A DNA stretch of 64,000 nucleotides. It comes from Streptococcus sanguinis SK355 (GTDB lineage: Bacteria; Bacillota; Bacilli; Lactobacillales; Streptococcaceae). The first letter of the stretch is position 1; each line of letters begins with the position of its first letter. Made by a program: the position numbers and the translations under genes. Location of the stretch: contig NZ_GL890993.1 in the NCBI RefSeq assembly GCF_000212855.1, forward strand, positions 633,090 to 697,089, given 5' to 3'. This document shows positions 7,691 through 16,437 of this stretch, piece by piece. The notes beneath the pieces were generated by a model. The model saw nothing but the letters and a program-made list of their open reading frames with translations. It had not been told where the DNA came from and searched no databases.

Positions 7691-8113
7691 ATGAAGAAAA
7701 TTGTATTTGTATGTTTGGGCAATATCTGCCGCAGTCCAATGGCAGAGTTTGTCATGAAGAGTTTAACAGACCAGCTGAAAATCGAGAGCCGAGCAACTTC
7801 AAGCTGGGAGCACGGCAATCCCATTCATCGGGGAACACAGGCTATTTTTAAGAAATATGCCATTTCTTATGATAGGAACAAGACTTCTCAGCAGATTTCG
7901 GCAGCTGATTTTGCGGATTTTGACTACGTCATCGGTATGGATGAAAGCAATGTCCGAGATTTGAAACGGATGGCGCCTGAGGATTTTCAGCATAAAATTT
8001 ATCAGTTTGAAGAAGAAAGTGTGCCGGATCCTTGGTACACAGGAGATTTTGACCAAACCTATGATTTGGTCTTGGCTGGCTGCAAGAAGTGGCTAGAGCG
8101 TTTGGATGGATAG
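7691..8113 (+). CDS. Low molecular weight protein-tyrosine phosphatase
   Basis: A 140-residue enzyme of the LMW-PTP family. The P-loop CLGNICRSP gives nucleophile Cys8 and Arg14, and DPWY supplies the general acid Asp113. It removes phosphate from protein tyrosines. TATAAT (7669-7674) and GAGG (7681-7684) precede ATG 7691, so it has its own promoter. The next gene starts before its stop, and the LMW-PTP / MORN / acyltransferase order recurs in other streptococci as I recall it, suggesting a link to envelope modification. It is not next to a capsule tyrosine kinase here. Confidence 0.93.
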   Translation: MKKIVFVCLGNICRSPMAEFVMKSLTDQLKIESRATSSWEHGNPIHRGTQAIFKKYAISYDRNKTSQQISAADFADFDYVIGMDESNVRDLKRMAPEDFQHKIYQFEEESVPDPWYTGDFDQTYDLVLAGCKKWLERLDG

Positions 8114-8117
8114 GAAT

Positions 8118-8531
8118 ATGGATAAAGTAAAAGAATTTTACGATAAATACAAGGTCTATCTGACCCGGCAGAATTTAGAACTCTTGGCTGTAACGGTCAT
8201 TGTACTGTCAGCTATTCTGGTCTTTACTTCGGGGGTTCCTGGTAAGGGCGTTTTAACGCTGGATCAGGGCAAGATCAAGTATGACGGGACCTTGGTTCGC
8301 GGGAAGATGAACGGTCAGGGGACTATGACTTTTCAAAATGGGGACAGTTATAGCGGTCAATTTCGCAATGGCATCTTTGACGGCAAAGGGACCTTTACCT
8401 CGCAGGCTGGCTGGAAATATGAAGGAGACTTCAGCAAGGGTCAGGCCGATGGACAAGGAAAGCTAACGACAGAAGGCAATGTCGTTTATGAAGGAACGTT
8501 TAAACAAGGAATTTATCAAAATGCGCATTAA
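8118..8531 (+). CDS. Membrane-anchored MORN-repeat protein
   Basis: About 137 residues: a short polar N-terminus, one hydrophobic helix (LLAVTVIVLSAILVFTSG), then at least four MORN repeats of the form G-x-G-x(4)-G-x-x-Y-x-G-x-F (GQGTMTFQNGDSYSGQF, GKGTFTSQAGWKYEGDF, GQGKLTTEGNVVYEGTF). MORN repeats bind lipids or proteins; outside the helix the protein faces the cell surface if the Nin-out topology is right. Start: ATG 8106 is in frame too, but TAGGAAT sits before ATG 8118. It overlaps the acyltransferase start by 11 bases, so the two are likely made together. Function unknown. Confidence 0.85.
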   Translation: MDKVKEFYDKYKVYLTRQNLELLAVTVIVLSAILVFTSGVPGKGVLTLDQGKIKYDGTLVRGKMNGQGTMTFQNGDSYSGQFRNGIFDGKGTFTSQAGWKYEGDFSKGQADGQGKLTTEGNVVYEGTFKQGIYQNAH

Positions 8532-10326
8532 ATGGTTTTCGCTCGTCAGGATTACGGGGCTGCTTCTAGTTCTGCTTTATCATTACTTCCAGGGCGTTTT
8601 CCCTGGCGGTTTTATTGGCGTGGATATCTTCTTTACCTTTTCTGGCTTCTTGATTACCGCTCTGCTTATTGACGAGTTTGCCAAGAAGAAAGAAATCGAT
8701 ATCCAAGGCTTTTTCAAACGGCGTTTTTATCGGATTGTACCGCCTCTGGTCTTTATGATTTTGGTCATTATGCCCTTTACCCTCTTGATTCGTAAGGATT
8801 TTGTGGCTGGGATTGGGACGCAGATTGCGGCTGCCTTGGGCTTTGTGACCAACTTTTATGAAATGCTGTCTGGCGGCAGTTATGAGAGTCAGTTTGTACC
8901 GCACATCTTGATCCATACTTGGAGTCTGGCTTTAGAAGTGCACTATTATGTTCTTTGGGGTTTGGCTGCTTGGGGCTTGGGCAAGGTTGCTAAGTCAACG
9001 GCCCGCTATCGCGGTATGATTGCGCTGCTTTCTGCAGGTCTCTTTTTGGTCAGCTTTGTATCAATGTTTGCTGGCGCTTTGACCACTAAGAATTACTCTG
9101 ACATTTATTTTTCAAGTTTGACCCACGTCTTTCCTTTCTTTGCGGGAAGTATCTTAGCTACCTTGTCTGGAGTCGGCCATGTCAGCAGTCGCTTTAAGAT
9201 GCTGGAGCAAAAGCTGGCTCTCAAGCAAGTACTAGGAATTATGGGGGGCAGTGCAGCTATTTTGCTTTTGCTCAGCTTCCTGCTCAAGTTTGACAATCTT
9301 TGGACCTATCTAGTAGGGTTCTTAACTTCGACTATCTTGGCCTGCCTGATGATTTTGGCTGCTAGGATGCTGCATGACAAGCTTCCTGATGTGAAGGAGC
9401 CTAGCCTTATCAACTTTATCGCAGATACTAGCTATGGTGTTTATCTCTTCCACTGGCCATTCTATATTATCTTTACCCAGCTGATGAGTAATGGTTTGGC
9501 TGTTCTCTTGACCACGCTGCTGTCTCTTACTTTTGCAGCCTTGTCTTTCTATATCTTGGAGCCAACTCTTGCTGGTCGTCAGCCAGTTATCATGGGAACC
9601 AAGATGGATCTGTCATCTCTCACCAGACCAATCTTTTACAGTATGATTCCGCTGACTTTGATTATGTTCTTCATCTCGGTGACAGCACCAAAGGTAGGAG
9701 CTTTTGAGGAAAGTTTGATTGTCAACGCTCTGAATCAAGCTGACACTAAGATGCAGACAACTCGCAGTCAGGTTGATCAGTCCAAGGCGACTGAGTACAA
9801 TGTGGCGGACGGGATTACCATGATTGGTGACTCGGTTGCCCTACGCTCTAGCGATCAATTGCAGCAGATCTTGCCAGGAATTGAGCTAGATACTGTTGTT
9901 AGTCGCAGTCTGAGCACAGGCTTGGAGGTCTATAAGACAGATATTGCTAATAGAGTGCTGAAGAAGCAGGTTGTCTTGGCTCTTGGAACCAATTCGTCCG
10001 GTTACTCGAATGAACTTTTGGATGAGTATGTTTCCAGCCTGCCTAAGGGGCATCAGCTGATTCTCGTGACTCCTTATGACGGTCGCTCAGAGGGTGGCGT
10101 CTTGGCTCAGCAGAGGGAGTATGAGCTGGAATTAGCCAAGAAGTACGACTATGTCTTTGTAGCTGACTGGCATCAAACTGCTATCGAAAATCCGCAGATT
10201 TGGGAAGGAACAGACTATGTCCACTTTGGATCGAACTCAGAGTCCATCATTGAAGGGGGAACCCTTTATGCCAATACCATTAAGCAAGCTATAGATGAAG
10301 CCAATTCAGGTAATGTGAAACCATAA
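8521..10326 (+). CDS. OatA-like membrane O-acetyltransferase with SGNH domain
   Basis: A 601-residue protein. Residues 1 to about 380 form an acyltransferase-3 domain of ten or more membrane helices (RITGLLLVLLYHYF, GVDIFFTFSGFLIT, FKRRFYRIVPPL, and SYGVYLFHWPFYI). After one more helix comes an extracellular SGNH hydrolase-like domain with GDSVALRSS (Ser438) and DYVH (Asp565, His568), a complete catalytic triad. The layout is that of OatA, which O-acetylates peptidoglycan muramic acid and gives lysozyme resistance; other surface glycans are possible. ATG 8521 was chosen because AAGGA lies ten bases upstream. A terminator follows. Confidence 0.88.
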   Translation: MRIKWFSLVRITGLLLVLLYHYFQGVFPGGFIGVDIFFTFSGFLITALLIDEFAKKKEIDIQGFFKRRFYRIVPPLVFMILVIMPFTLLIRKDFVAGIGTQIAAALGFVTNFYEMLSGGSYESQFVPHILIHTWSLALEVHYYVLWGLAAWGLGKVAKSTARYRGMIALLSAGLFLVSFVSMFAGALTTKNYSDIYFSSLTHVFPFFAGSILATLSGVGHVSSRFKMLEQKLALKQVLGIMGGSAAILLLLSFLLKFDNLWTYLVGFLTSTILACLMILAARMLHDKLPDVKEPSLINFIADTSYGVYLFHWPFYIIFTQLMSNGLAVLLTTLLSLTFAALSFYILEPTLAGRQPVIMGTKMDLSSLTRPIFYSMIPLTLIMFFISVTAPKVGAFEESLIVNALNQADTKMQTTRSQVDQSKATEYNVADGITMIGDSVALRSSDQLQQILPGIELDTVVSRSLSTGLEVYKTDIANRVLKKQVVLALGTNSSGYSNELLDEYVSSLPKGHQLILVTPYDGRSEGGVLAQQREYELELAKKYDYVFVADWHQTAIENPQIWEGTDYVHFGSNSESIIEGGTLYANTIKQAIDEANSGNVKP

Positions 10327-10356
10327 AAGATCAGCTCGGTTCATCCGAGCTTTTTT
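10325..10356 (+). terminator. Terminator after the acyltransferase gene
   Basis: AGCTCGG-TTCAT-CCGAGCT (10333-10351) followed by TTTTTT, three bases past the stop codon region. Confidence 0.92.
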
Positions 10357-10366
10357 GCCCAATCAA

Positions 10367-10382
10367 AGGAAAGCGCTTTCAT
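10367..10382 (-). promoter_or_regulatory. cre (CcpA) site upstream of adhE
   Basis: Read on the minus strand, ATGAAAGCGCTTTCCT fits the catabolite-response consensus WTGNAARCGNWWWCA closely. It lies about 170 bases before the adhE -35 box, so it could act from upstream, either activating or repressing. Confidence 0.7.
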
Positions 10383-10480
10383 ATATTATGTGAAAACAAA
10401 AGTATGTGAAATCTCTAAAAAATTAAAAAAGTTTTTCACAAAATAGATAAAAATAATCTTATAAATCAGTGCTTGTTTTA

Positions 10481-10520
10481 TAACATTCACAAACTAATAG
10501 AGAAAAGTTTGTGAATGTTA
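10481..10520. promoter_or_regulatory. Long inverted repeat in the adhE control region
   Basis: Perfect 14-base arms TAACATTCACAAAC and GTTTGTGAATGTTA, separated by 12 bases, end ten bases before the adhE -35 box. The TTCACAA / TTGTGAA halves resemble Rex half-sites. A DNA-bound dimer pair or a strong cruciform are both possible. Confidence 0.7.
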
Positions 10521-10530
10521 AGTGAAAGTG

Positions 10531-10581
10531 TTTACAAAAATCATTAAATAGGTTATAATTAAATTGTGAAATATTTAACAA
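10531..10581 (+). promoter_or_regulatory. adhE: adhE promoter with overlapping Rex-like operator
   Basis: TTTACA (10531-10536), 17 bases, TATAAT (10554-10559) is a near-ideal promoter. TTGTGAAATATTTAACAA (10564-10581) begins five bases later, over the expected start point, and differs from the Rex palindrome TTGTGA-N6-TCACAA at one position. Rex senses NADH/NAD+, and adhE is one of its classical targets. Confidence 0.78.
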
Positions 10582-10630
10582 AGGTTAGTGTTCTTCGTCT
10601 AACCTAAGGCAAAACCATTGGAGGAATAGA

Positions 10631-13285
10631 ATGGCTGAAAAGAAGAAAACGGTAGAACAAGAAGACAAAGCTTTGGCAGCGCAAAAGCATGTCGATGAAT
10701 TGGTGCAAAAAGGTTTGGTTGCACTAGAGGAAATGAGAAAGCTGAATCAGGAGCAGGTGGACTACATCGTAGCCAAGGCCTCTGTAGCAGCTTTGGATGC
10801 CCACGGTGAGTTGGCTCTGCACGCTTATGAAGAAACAGGCCGCGGAGTTTTTGAAGACAAGGCAACGAAAAACCTTTTCGCCTGTGAACACGTTGTGAAT
10901 AATATGCGCCATACGAAGACTGTTGGCGTTATTGAAGAAGATGATGTAACTGGTTTGACCCTGATTGCGGAGCCAGTGGGTGTTGTCTGCGGTATCACAC
11001 CGACTACCAACCCGACTTCAACAGCGATTTTCAAATCTTTGATTTCCTTGAAGACTCGTAATCCGATTATCTTTGCTTTCCACCCATCAGCTCATGAATC
11101 TTCTGCTCATGCAGCACAAATCGTGCGTGATGCCGCGATTGCAGCAGGTGCGCCTGAAAACTGTGTACAGTGGATTACAGCGCCATCTATGGAAGCAACT
11201 TCTGCCCTCATGAACCACGAAGGGATTGCAACAATCCTTGCGACAGGTGGTAATGCAATGGTGAAGGCAGCTTACTCTTGTGGTAAGCCAGCTCTTGGGG
11301 TTGGTGCTGGAAACGTACCAGCTTATGTGGAAAAATCCGCTAATATCCGTCAAGCAGCGCATGATATCGTTATGTCTAAGTCCTTTGACAATGGTATGGT
11401 CTGTGCCTCTGAGCAAGCGGTTATCATTGATAAGGAAGTTTATGATGAATTTGTAGAAGAGTTCAAATCTTATCATACTTACTTTGTAAATAAGAAAGAA
11501 AAAGCTCTGTTGGAAGAATTCTGCTTCGGTGCTAAGGCAAACAGCAAGAACTGTGCTGGTGCTAAGCTCAATCCGGATATCGTTGGTAAGCCAGCTACTT
11601 GGATTGCAGAACAAGCAGGCTTCAGCGTGCCAGAAGATACGAATATCTTGGCCGCAGAGTGTAAAGAAGTTGGTGAAAAAGAGCCATTGACACGTGAAAA
11701 ATTGTCACCTGTCATTGCTGTGCTCAAGTCTGAATCCCGTGAAGACGGTGTTGAAAAAGCTCGTCAAATGGTAGAATTCCATGGTCTTGGTCACTCAGCC
11801 GCTATCCATACAGCGGATGAAGAGTTGACTAAGGAATTTGGTAAGGCTGTTCGTGCTATCCGTGTTATTTGCAACTCACCTTCTACTTTCGGCGGTATCG
11901 GTGATGTTTATAATGCCTTCCTGCCATCACTGACTCTGGGATGTGGATCTTATGGCCGCAACTCAGTTGGTGATAACGTTAGTGCTGTGAATCTCTTGAA
12001 CATCAAAAAAGTAGGAAGACGTAGAAATAATATGCAATGGATGAAACTCCCTTCAAAAACTTACTTCGAGCGTGACTCTATCCAATACCTGCAAAAATGT
12101 CGTGATGTGGAACGTGTCATGATCGTAACAGACCATGCTATGGTAGAGCTTGGTTTCCTAGATCGTATCATCGAACAACTTGATCTTCGTCGGAATAAGG
12201 TTGTTTACCAAATCTTTGCAGACGTAGAGCCAGATCCAGATATCACAACCGTTGAACGTGGTACAGAGATTATGCGTACCTTCAAACCTGATACAATCAT
12301 CGCGCTTGGTGGTGGTTCGCCAATGGACGCAGCTAAAGTAATGTGGCTCTTCTATGAGCAACCAGAAGTGGACTTCCGTGACCTTGTGCAAAAATTCATG
12401 GATATCCGTAAACGTGCCTTCAAATTCCCATTGCTTGGTAAGAAGACTAAGTTTATCGCAATCCCTACAACATCTGGTACAGGTTCAGAAGTAACACCGT
12501 TTGCCGTTATCTCTGACAAAGCTAACAACCGCAAGTACCCAATCGCTGACTACTCTCTAACTCCAACTGTAGCCATCGTAGACCCAGCTCTGGTACTGAC
12601 TGTTCCAGGATTTGTCGCAGCGGACACTGGTATGGACGTACTGACTCACGCAACAGAAGCTTATGTATCTCAGATGGCCAGCGACTTTACAGATGGTTTG
12701 GCTCTCCAAGCGATCAAACTAGTCTTTGAAAATCTGGAAAGCTCTGTTAAGAATGCTGACTTCCACTCTCGTGAAAAGATGCACAATGCCTCTACTATCG
12801 CTGGTATGGCCTTTGCCAATGCCTTCTTGGGAATTTCTCACTCTATGGCCCATAAGATTGGTGCTCAGTTCCATACAATCCACGGTCGTACAAATGCGAT
12901 CTTGCTGCCATACGTAATCCGCTACAACGGTACACGTCCAGCTAAGACAGCGACATGGCCTAAGTACAACTACTACCGTGCGGATGAGAAATACCAAGAT
13001 ATCGCACGCATGCTTGGACTCCCAGCTTCTACTCCGGAAGAAGGGGTTGAATCTTACGCAAAAGCTGTTTACGAACTAGGTGAGCGCGTAGGTATCCAAA
13101 TGAACTTCAAGGCTCAAGGTATTGACGAAAAAGAATGGAAAGAACATTCACGCGAATTGGCCTTCCTTGCCTATGAAGACCAATGTTCTCCAGCCAACCC
13201 ACGCCTTCCAATGGTTGACCACATGCAGGAAATCATCGAAGACGCTTACTATGGCTACAAGGAACGCCCAGGACGCCGCAAATAA
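10631..13285 (+). CDS. adhE: Bifunctional acetaldehyde-CoA/alcohol dehydrogenase
   Basis: An 884-residue fusion enzyme. Residues 1 to about 450 are the CoA-acylating aldehyde dehydrogenase (PVGVVCGITPTTNPTSTAIF; catalytic Cys258 in NGMVCASEQAV); residues from about 460 are the iron-dependent alcohol dehydrogenase (ALGGGSPMDAAKVMW, IPTTSGTGSEVTPFAVI, HSMAHKIGAQFHTIHG). It turns acetyl-CoA to ethanol in two NADH-using steps during mixed-acid fermentation and forms filaments (spirosomes). GGAGGAAT precedes ATG 10631. The codon choice is more biased than in neighbours, in keeping with high expression. It is monocistronic. Confidence 0.97.
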   Translation: MAEKKKTVEQEDKALAAQKHVDELVQKGLVALEEMRKLNQEQVDYIVAKASVAALDAHGELALHAYEETGRGVFEDKATKNLFACEHVVNNMRHTKTVGVIEEDDVTGLTLIAEPVGVVCGITPTTNPTSTAIFKSLISLKTRNPIIFAFHPSAHESSAHAAQIVRDAAIAAGAPENCVQWITAPSMEATSALMNHEGIATILATGGNAMVKAAYSCGKPALGVGAGNVPAYVEKSANIRQAAHDIVMSKSFDNGMVCASEQAVIIDKEVYDEFVEEFKSYHTYFVNKKEKALLEEFCFGAKANSKNCAGAKLNPDIVGKPATWIAEQAGFSVPEDTNILAAECKEVGEKEPLTREKLSPVIAVLKSESREDGVEKARQMVEFHGLGHSAAIHTADEELTKEFGKAVRAIRVICNSPSTFGGIGDVYNAFLPSLTLGCGSYGRNSVGDNVSAVNLLNIKKVGRRRNNMQWMKLPSKTYFERDSIQYLQKCRDVERVMIVTDHAMVELGFLDRIIEQLDLRRNKVVYQIFADVEPDPDITTVERGTEIMRTFKPDTIIALGGGSPMDAAKVMWLFYEQPEVDFRDLVQKFMDIRKRAFKFPLLGKKTKFIAIPTTSGTGSEVTPFAVISDKANNRKYPIADYSLTPTVAIVDPALVLTVPGFVAADTGMDVLTHATEAYVSQMASDFTDGLALQAIKLVFENLESSVKNADFHSREKMHNASTIAGMAFANAFLGISHSMAHKIGAQFHTIHGRTNAILLPYVIRYNGTRPAKTATWPKYNYYRADEKYQDIARMLGLPASTPEEGVESYAKAVYELGERVGIQMNFKAQGIDEKEWKEHSRELAFLAYEDQCSPANPRLPMVDHMQEIIEDAYYGYKERPGRRK

Positions 13286-13327
13286 ACGAGTAGCTTCCTC
13301 AATAAAAAATAAGACAGTTTGTCGGTC

Positions 13328-13356
13328 ATCCCCTGCCATTTGGTAGGGGATATTTC
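13328..13356 (+). terminator. Probable adhE terminator
   Basis: ATCCCCT-GCCATTTGGT-AGGGGAT (13328-13351), with extra CC/GG pairing in the loop, followed by a short T-rich stretch. The T run is weak. The rest of the gap to 13553 shows only a possible promoter TTGTGA-N18-TAAGAT (13495-13524). Confidence 0.6.
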
Positions 13357-13553
13357 TATGTGTCTTAGCTAGGCAAGACCTCTGGTCGAAGCTGAGCTTA
13401 GAGACATTGATGCTGAGGAGAGGAGTGACGTGAGCTCTAGGTCTCTTAACGAAAGGAGCTTGCTAGGGTAAAAAGATGTAAACCTTCTGACTACTTGTGA
13501 TTGAGTGAGCTTTTGTGCTAAGATAAGGGGACAATGGAAAAAAGGAGAGTAAT

Positions 13554-14234
13554 GTGATTTTTTTATCTTTATGGGCTGGGCTTTTGAGTGGTCTTTGCTG
13601 GTTATTGGGGGATATTCTGTTGGTTGGCTTTGAAGTAGACAAGGAAAGCTATGCCTCTTTTACGGAGCAGAGTCGGATTGGCAATAAGAATCTGGCTATG
13701 CTGATGCTTTCCGGATCTGTCTGTCGGCTGCGTCTGGGCGCTCTGGTAGCTAACTTCTCAATTCCTCTTATGTTAGTCTCGCTTTATGCTCTCTTTGGTT
13801 TGACAAATAAGGGCTTGTGGGCCTACCTGTCAATAGCCTTGTTAGGAATTGGATTTGCCCTGTCGCCGGTGGCACATGTGGCCTTTTACTACGTTGGGAT
13901 CATCAGTAAAAAGGCTTATAAACGAAGCAACGGACAGGTCTGCTCAGACGAAGACAGCGGGCTTATCAATGAAGCAGTGCTCTTTCTAGACATAACTTGG
14001 CGGACAGCTATCGCTCTGACTGGTCTAGGATGGCTCGTTTACTCACTGCTAATAGTTGCCGGTCAGACAATATTGCCTGCTTATCTGGGGCTGCTGACGC
14101 CTTTGCCGCTCAGTCTGCTGACTATCTTACTGGTAGAAAAGCTGAGAATCGGACGCCCCTGCCTTAACGGAGCTGGCCTAAACATAGGTCTCAGTTTCTT
14201 CTATTTGCTGCTCCTGCTTCATATAGCTTCTTAG
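13554..14234 (+). CDS. Integral membrane protein of unknown function
   Basis: A 226-residue protein with about six hydrophobic helices and little else. The start is GTG 13554 (MIFLSLWAGLLSGL), since the ATG two bases earlier runs straight into a stop; AAAGGAGAG sits five bases upstream. A polar stretch in the first third (EQSRIGNKNLAMLML) and an arginine-containing loop are the only notable motifs. It resembles small Firmicute membrane proteins without known function. Neighbouring promoters suggest it is its own transcription unit. I cannot assign a substrate. Confidence 0.75.
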   Translation: MIFLSLWAGLLSGLCWLLGDILLVGFEVDKESYASFTEQSRIGNKNLAMLMLSGSVCRLRLGALVANFSIPLMLVSLYALFGLTNKGLWAYLSIALLGIGFALSPVAHVAFYYVGIISKKAYKRSNGQVCSDEDSGLINEAVLFLDITWRTAIALTGLGWLVYSLLIVAGQTILPAYLGLLTPLPLSLLTILLVEKLRIGRPCLNGAGLNIGLSFFYLLLLLHIAS

Positions 14235-14277
14235 GCAGTGAATCGGTAAAATTTCAGGAAATTTATATATTAATCTA

Positions 14278-14306
14278 TTGAAAACTTCCTCTTTCTATGG
14301 TATGAT
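14278..14306 (+). promoter_or_regulatory. Promoter of the acetyl esterase gene
   Basis: TTGAAA (14278-14283), 17 bases, TATGAT (14301-14306), about 35 bases before ATG 14342. This indicates that the esterase gene is transcribed separately from the nan operon. Confidence 0.7.
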
Positions 14307-14341
14307 GAAAGAGGTTTCAAGAATCGTTGGGAGGATAAGAC

Positions 14342-15343
14342 ATGAAAAACCCTACTTTACTTAAAGAAATGTTACATTATCACGGAAGAGATGAAATGCC
14401 CGACGATTTTGATACCTTTTGGAATAAACAAGTGGCGGAGGTGGAAGTGCCTCAGGACTACCAGTTGCTGGAAAAAGATTTTCGAATTGCATATGCAGCT
14501 TGTTACGAGCTAACCTTCAAGACTGGAAATGGTGGACTAATCTATGCTAAGCTAGTTGTGCCTAAGTTATCAGAAAAAGTTCCGGTATTGTTTCATTTTC
14601 ATGGTTATATGGGGCAGGGCTGGGATTGGGCTGATATGCTGGCCTATACGGCAGCAGGCTGGGGTGTGGTGTTAATGGATGTCCGTGGTCAGTCAGGCTA
14701 TTCACTGGATGGTAATAGAGAAGTTCGCGGGAATACTGTTAAAGGACATATTATACGCGGGGCTCTAGATGGACCGGATCAGCTTTTTTTCAAGGATGTC
14801 TATCTGGATGTTTACACCTTGGTTGAGCTAGTGGCTGGTTTGGACTTTGTGGATGAAAACCGTTTGTCTAGTTTTGGAGGTTCACAGGGTGGGGCCTTGG
14901 CCTTGGTAGCGGCTGCTTTAAATTCTCGGATTAAGCAGACTGTAGCCATCTATCCCTTCCTTGCTGACTTTAGACGGGTTTTGGAGATTGGCAATACCAG
15001 TGAAGCCTATGATGAGCTCTTTCGTTATTTCAAATTCCATGATCCTTTTCATGAGACAGAAGAACAGTTGTTGCAGACACTTGCTTATATTGACGTGAAA
15101 AATCTGGCCCATCGTATTAGCTGTCCTGTTAAAATGATTATTGGTCTGGAGGATGATGTTTGCTATCCTATCACGCAGTTTGCCATTTATAACTGCTTGG
15201 CTGGACAAAAGGAGTATCATCTCCTGCCTGAGTATGGGCATGAGACTATGAATGTCCATGTCAGTGATACTGTCTTTAACTGGCTCTGCGGAACCAAAAT
15301 AAAAAGACCTTGTCTCATTTCGGACTTTAAATCCGAGAGATAA
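14342..15343 (+). CDS. Acetyl xylan esterase / cephalosporin-C deacetylase family hydrolase
   Basis: A 333-residue alpha/beta hydrolase of the AXE1 family. The nucleophile elbow GGSQGG gives Ser181, LEDDVCYP supplies the acid and YGHE the catalytic His300; the DVRGQSGYS loop is family-typical. It removes acetyl groups from sugars. Pneumococci carry a related gene in their sialic-acid region, and its place just before nanE suggests it deacetylates O-acetylated sialic acids or other host glycans. GGGAGGATAAG precedes the start. It has its own promoter and terminator. Confidence 0.88.
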   Translation: MKNPTLLKEMLHYHGRDEMPDDFDTFWNKQVAEVEVPQDYQLLEKDFRIAYAACYELTFKTGNGGLIYAKLVVPKLSEKVPVLFHFHGYMGQGWDWADMLAYTAAGWGVVLMDVRGQSGYSLDGNREVRGNTVKGHIIRGALDGPDQLFFKDVYLDVYTLVELVAGLDFVDENRLSSFGGSQGGALALVAAALNSRIKQTVAIYPFLADFRRVLEIGNTSEAYDELFRYFKFHDPFHETEEQLLQTLAYIDVKNLAHRISCPVKMIIGLEDDVCYPITQFAIYNCLAGQKEYHLLPEYGHETMNVHVSDTVFNWLCGTKIKRPCLISDFKSER

Positions 15344-15358
15344 TATTCGTCCCCCCTT

Positions 15359-15388
15359 TGGGGCTAGGCAATGGCCTAGCCCTTTTTA
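15359..15388 (+). terminator. Terminator after the acetyl esterase gene
   Basis: GGGCTAGG-CAATGG-CCTAGCCC (15361-15382) followed by TTTTT. The upstream CCCCCC before the stem could form a competing hairpin. Confidence 0.9.
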
Positions 15389-15543
15389 CTTGCCCGAGGG
15401 AGTATAGATAGAAATAAGAATCTTTTTTAGAAGTTCGCTTGCTCCTTAATTGGCTTTTCTACAAAACGAAATCCTAAAAGTACTTTCAGGATTTTCTGTT
15501 TTTCTGGAAAATTCGGAAACTAAAATCTAAATCTCAAACAATA

Positions 15544-15572
15544 TTGAAAGCGCTTTAAAAATTATTTATAAT
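15544..15572 (+). promoter_or_regulatory. nan operon promoter with overlapping cre site
   Basis: TTGAAA (15544-15549), 17 bases, TATAAT (15567-15572). TTGAAAGCGCTTTAA (15544-15558) is a cre-like palindrome that covers the -35 box, so CcpA binding should block RNA polymerase. This predicts direct glucose repression of sialic acid use. Confidence 0.82.
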
Positions 15573-15725
15573 AACATTATGAAATACTCGAGTTAAAAAA
15601 TGGAGTCTAGGATAAGGAAGTAAAAATATTTGTTTACGGCCTTCTTCTCTACTCCGCCTGAGGTCCTAGATAGTTGTTAGACTATCTGATCAGACAGATG
15701 TCTTACGAAAGGAGATTGTATATTC

Positions 15726-16424
15726 ATGTCACAGATTCTAAAAGATGACTTGATAGCCAAGATTAAAGACGGCATCATTGTTTCTTGTCAAGCCTTGCCC
15801 CAGGAGCCGCTTTATACTAAAGCTGGAGGAGTCATCCCTCTCTTGGTCAAGGCTGCTGAGCAGGGCGGTGCTGTCGGTATTCGAGCTAATAGCGTTCGCG
15901 ATATTCGGGAGATCAAGGAAGTAACTTCTCTGCCCATCATCGGAATTATCAAACGCGACTATCCGCCACAAGAGCCTTTTATCACGGCTACCATGCGGGA
16001 AGTGGATGAGTTGGCTGCTCTGGATATTGAAGTGATAGCTTTGGACTGTACTAAGCGGGAACGCCATGATGGCTTGACAGTTGCGGATTTCATCAAGCAG
16101 GTCAAGGCCAAATATCCTCATCAGCTATTGATGGCAGATATCAGCACCTATGAGGAAGCTGCTGCTGCAGTAGAAGCTGGTGTAGATTTTGTCGGAACGA
16201 CCTTATCGGGCTACACTTCCTATAGCCCCAAGGTTGACGGACCGGACATTGAGCTCATCCGCCGCTTGTGTCAAGCAGGCTTTGATGTCATCGCGGAAGG
16301 AAAGATTCACTATCCGAGTCAAGCCAAGCAGATACATGATTTGGGTGTAAGAGGCATCGTTGTCGGCGGAGCCATTACTCGGCCTAAAGAAATTACAGAG
16401 CGCTTTGTTGCAGGATTAAAATAA
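15726..16424 (+). CDS. nanE: N-acetylmannosamine-6-phosphate 2-epimerase
   Basis: A 232-residue TIM-barrel enzyme converting ManNAc-6-P to GlcNAc-6-P. Features: [14 protein letters not shown] at the N-terminus, [44 protein letters not shown] and the phosphate-binding end [14 protein letters not shown]. It is the first gene of the sialic-acid operon, directly after the promoter and leader, with GAAAGGAGA upstream. The ABC ATPase gene follows 13 bases after the stop. Confidence 0.95.
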   Translation: MSQILKDDLIAKIKDGIIVSCQALPQEPLYTKAGGVIPLLVKAAEQGGAVGIRANSVRDIREIKEVTSLPIIGIIKRDYPPQEPFITATMREVDELAALDIEVIALDCTKRERHDGLTVADFIKQVKAKYPHQLLMADISTYEEAAAAVEAGVDFVGTTLSGYTSYSPKVDGPDIELIRRLCQAGFDVIAEGKIHYPSQAKQIHDLGVRGIVVGGAITRPKEITERFVAGLK

Positions 16425-16437
16425 GTGAGGTAGATGA

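Larger units (their letters stand above)
15344..15725 (+). other. Intergenic region upstream of the nan operon
   Basis: The 382 bases contain the esterase terminator, a second inverted repeat GAAATCCT/AGGATTTTC (15468-15496), a cre site overlapping a good promoter (15544-15572) and about 145 bases of 5' leader with short inverted repeats (GATAG..CTATC near 15669-15686; ATCTG..CAGAT near 15684-15699). No open frame looks coding. Confidence 0.75.

Noticed and set aside
10481..10520. Terminator for a transcript entering adhE
   Set aside because: The stem is perfect but AT-rich and not followed by T residues; half-sites resemble an operator instead.
10521..10536. Second cre-like string GTGAAAGTGTTTACA at the adhE -35 box
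   Set aside because: It lacks the central CG. The Rex-like palindrome and the true cre at 10367 explain the region better.
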